Part shown: positions 5,422 through 5,423 of the stretch, piece by piece
Numbering within the stretch: position 1 is the stretch's first letter
How the letters are laid out: each line of letters opens with the position of its first letter
Assembly: GCA_030605045.1 (NCBI GenBank)
Contig: JAUWBK010000087.1
Coordinates: forward strand, 1 to 5,423
Direction: 5' to 3'
DNA: 5,423 nt
Origin: Dehalococcoidia bacterium
GTDB lineage: Bacteria > Chloroflexota > Dehalococcoidia > Dehalococcoidales > RBG-16-60-22
Notes under the pieces: generated by a model
The model's database searches: none
What the model was told of the DNA's origin: nothing
Seen by the model: only the letters and a program-made list of their open reading frames with translations
Made by a program: the position numbers and the translations under genes

Positions 5422-5423
5422 AC

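Overview
The window holds six protein-coding genes, one of them cut by the left edge, plus a small gene of 37 codons that is easy to miss and four promoter candidates. No rRNA, tRNA, CRISPR array, insertion sequence or transposase was seen. Base composition is close to even and start codons are mixed (ATG, GTG). The gene families suggest an uncultured anaerobic bacterium, and the first gene reminds me of DUF6125 proteins of Dehalococcoidia (Chloroflexota). That placement is from memory and tentative.

Positions 1-1878 (+ strand) look like a tightly spaced operon. It contains the C-terminal part of a DUF6125-like cysteine-containing protein, a short NfeD-type membrane protein with two helices and an OB-fold, and a PflX-type (COG1313) radical SAM protein. 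Gaps are 25 and 17 bases. No pathway linking the three is evident.

Positions 1879-2158 are a spacer between genes. On the minus strand it encodes a very basic 37-residue protein with a textbook Shine-Dalgarno and an extended -10 promoter (TGATATAAT). Upstream of that promoter lies a divergent + strand promoter for the next gene. Its predicted start site is only about 7 bases before the ATG, so that mRNA may be nearly leaderless.

Positions 2159-4395 (+) carry a BioF2/CelD-type acyltransferase and a GT4 glycosyltransferase of the MshA/sucrose-phosphate-synthase-like group, 20 bases apart. Convergent to them (4410-5342, minus strand) is a tandem-GNAT protein with the layout of mycothiol synthase MshD. 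Together they suggest acyl and sugar transfer onto a small glycoconjugate or envelope glycan. The MshA-like and MshD-like neighbours recall mycothiol synthesis, but a key MshD substrate residue is replaced, so true mycothiol production is not supported.

Positions 5343-5423 form a divergent intergenic region. An inverted repeat ATTGTAT-16-ATACAAT makes two face-to-face promoters in which each strand's -10 is the other's -35. The window ends just after a strong AAGGAG ribosome site, so a + strand gene should begin about 5-8 bases beyond the right edge.
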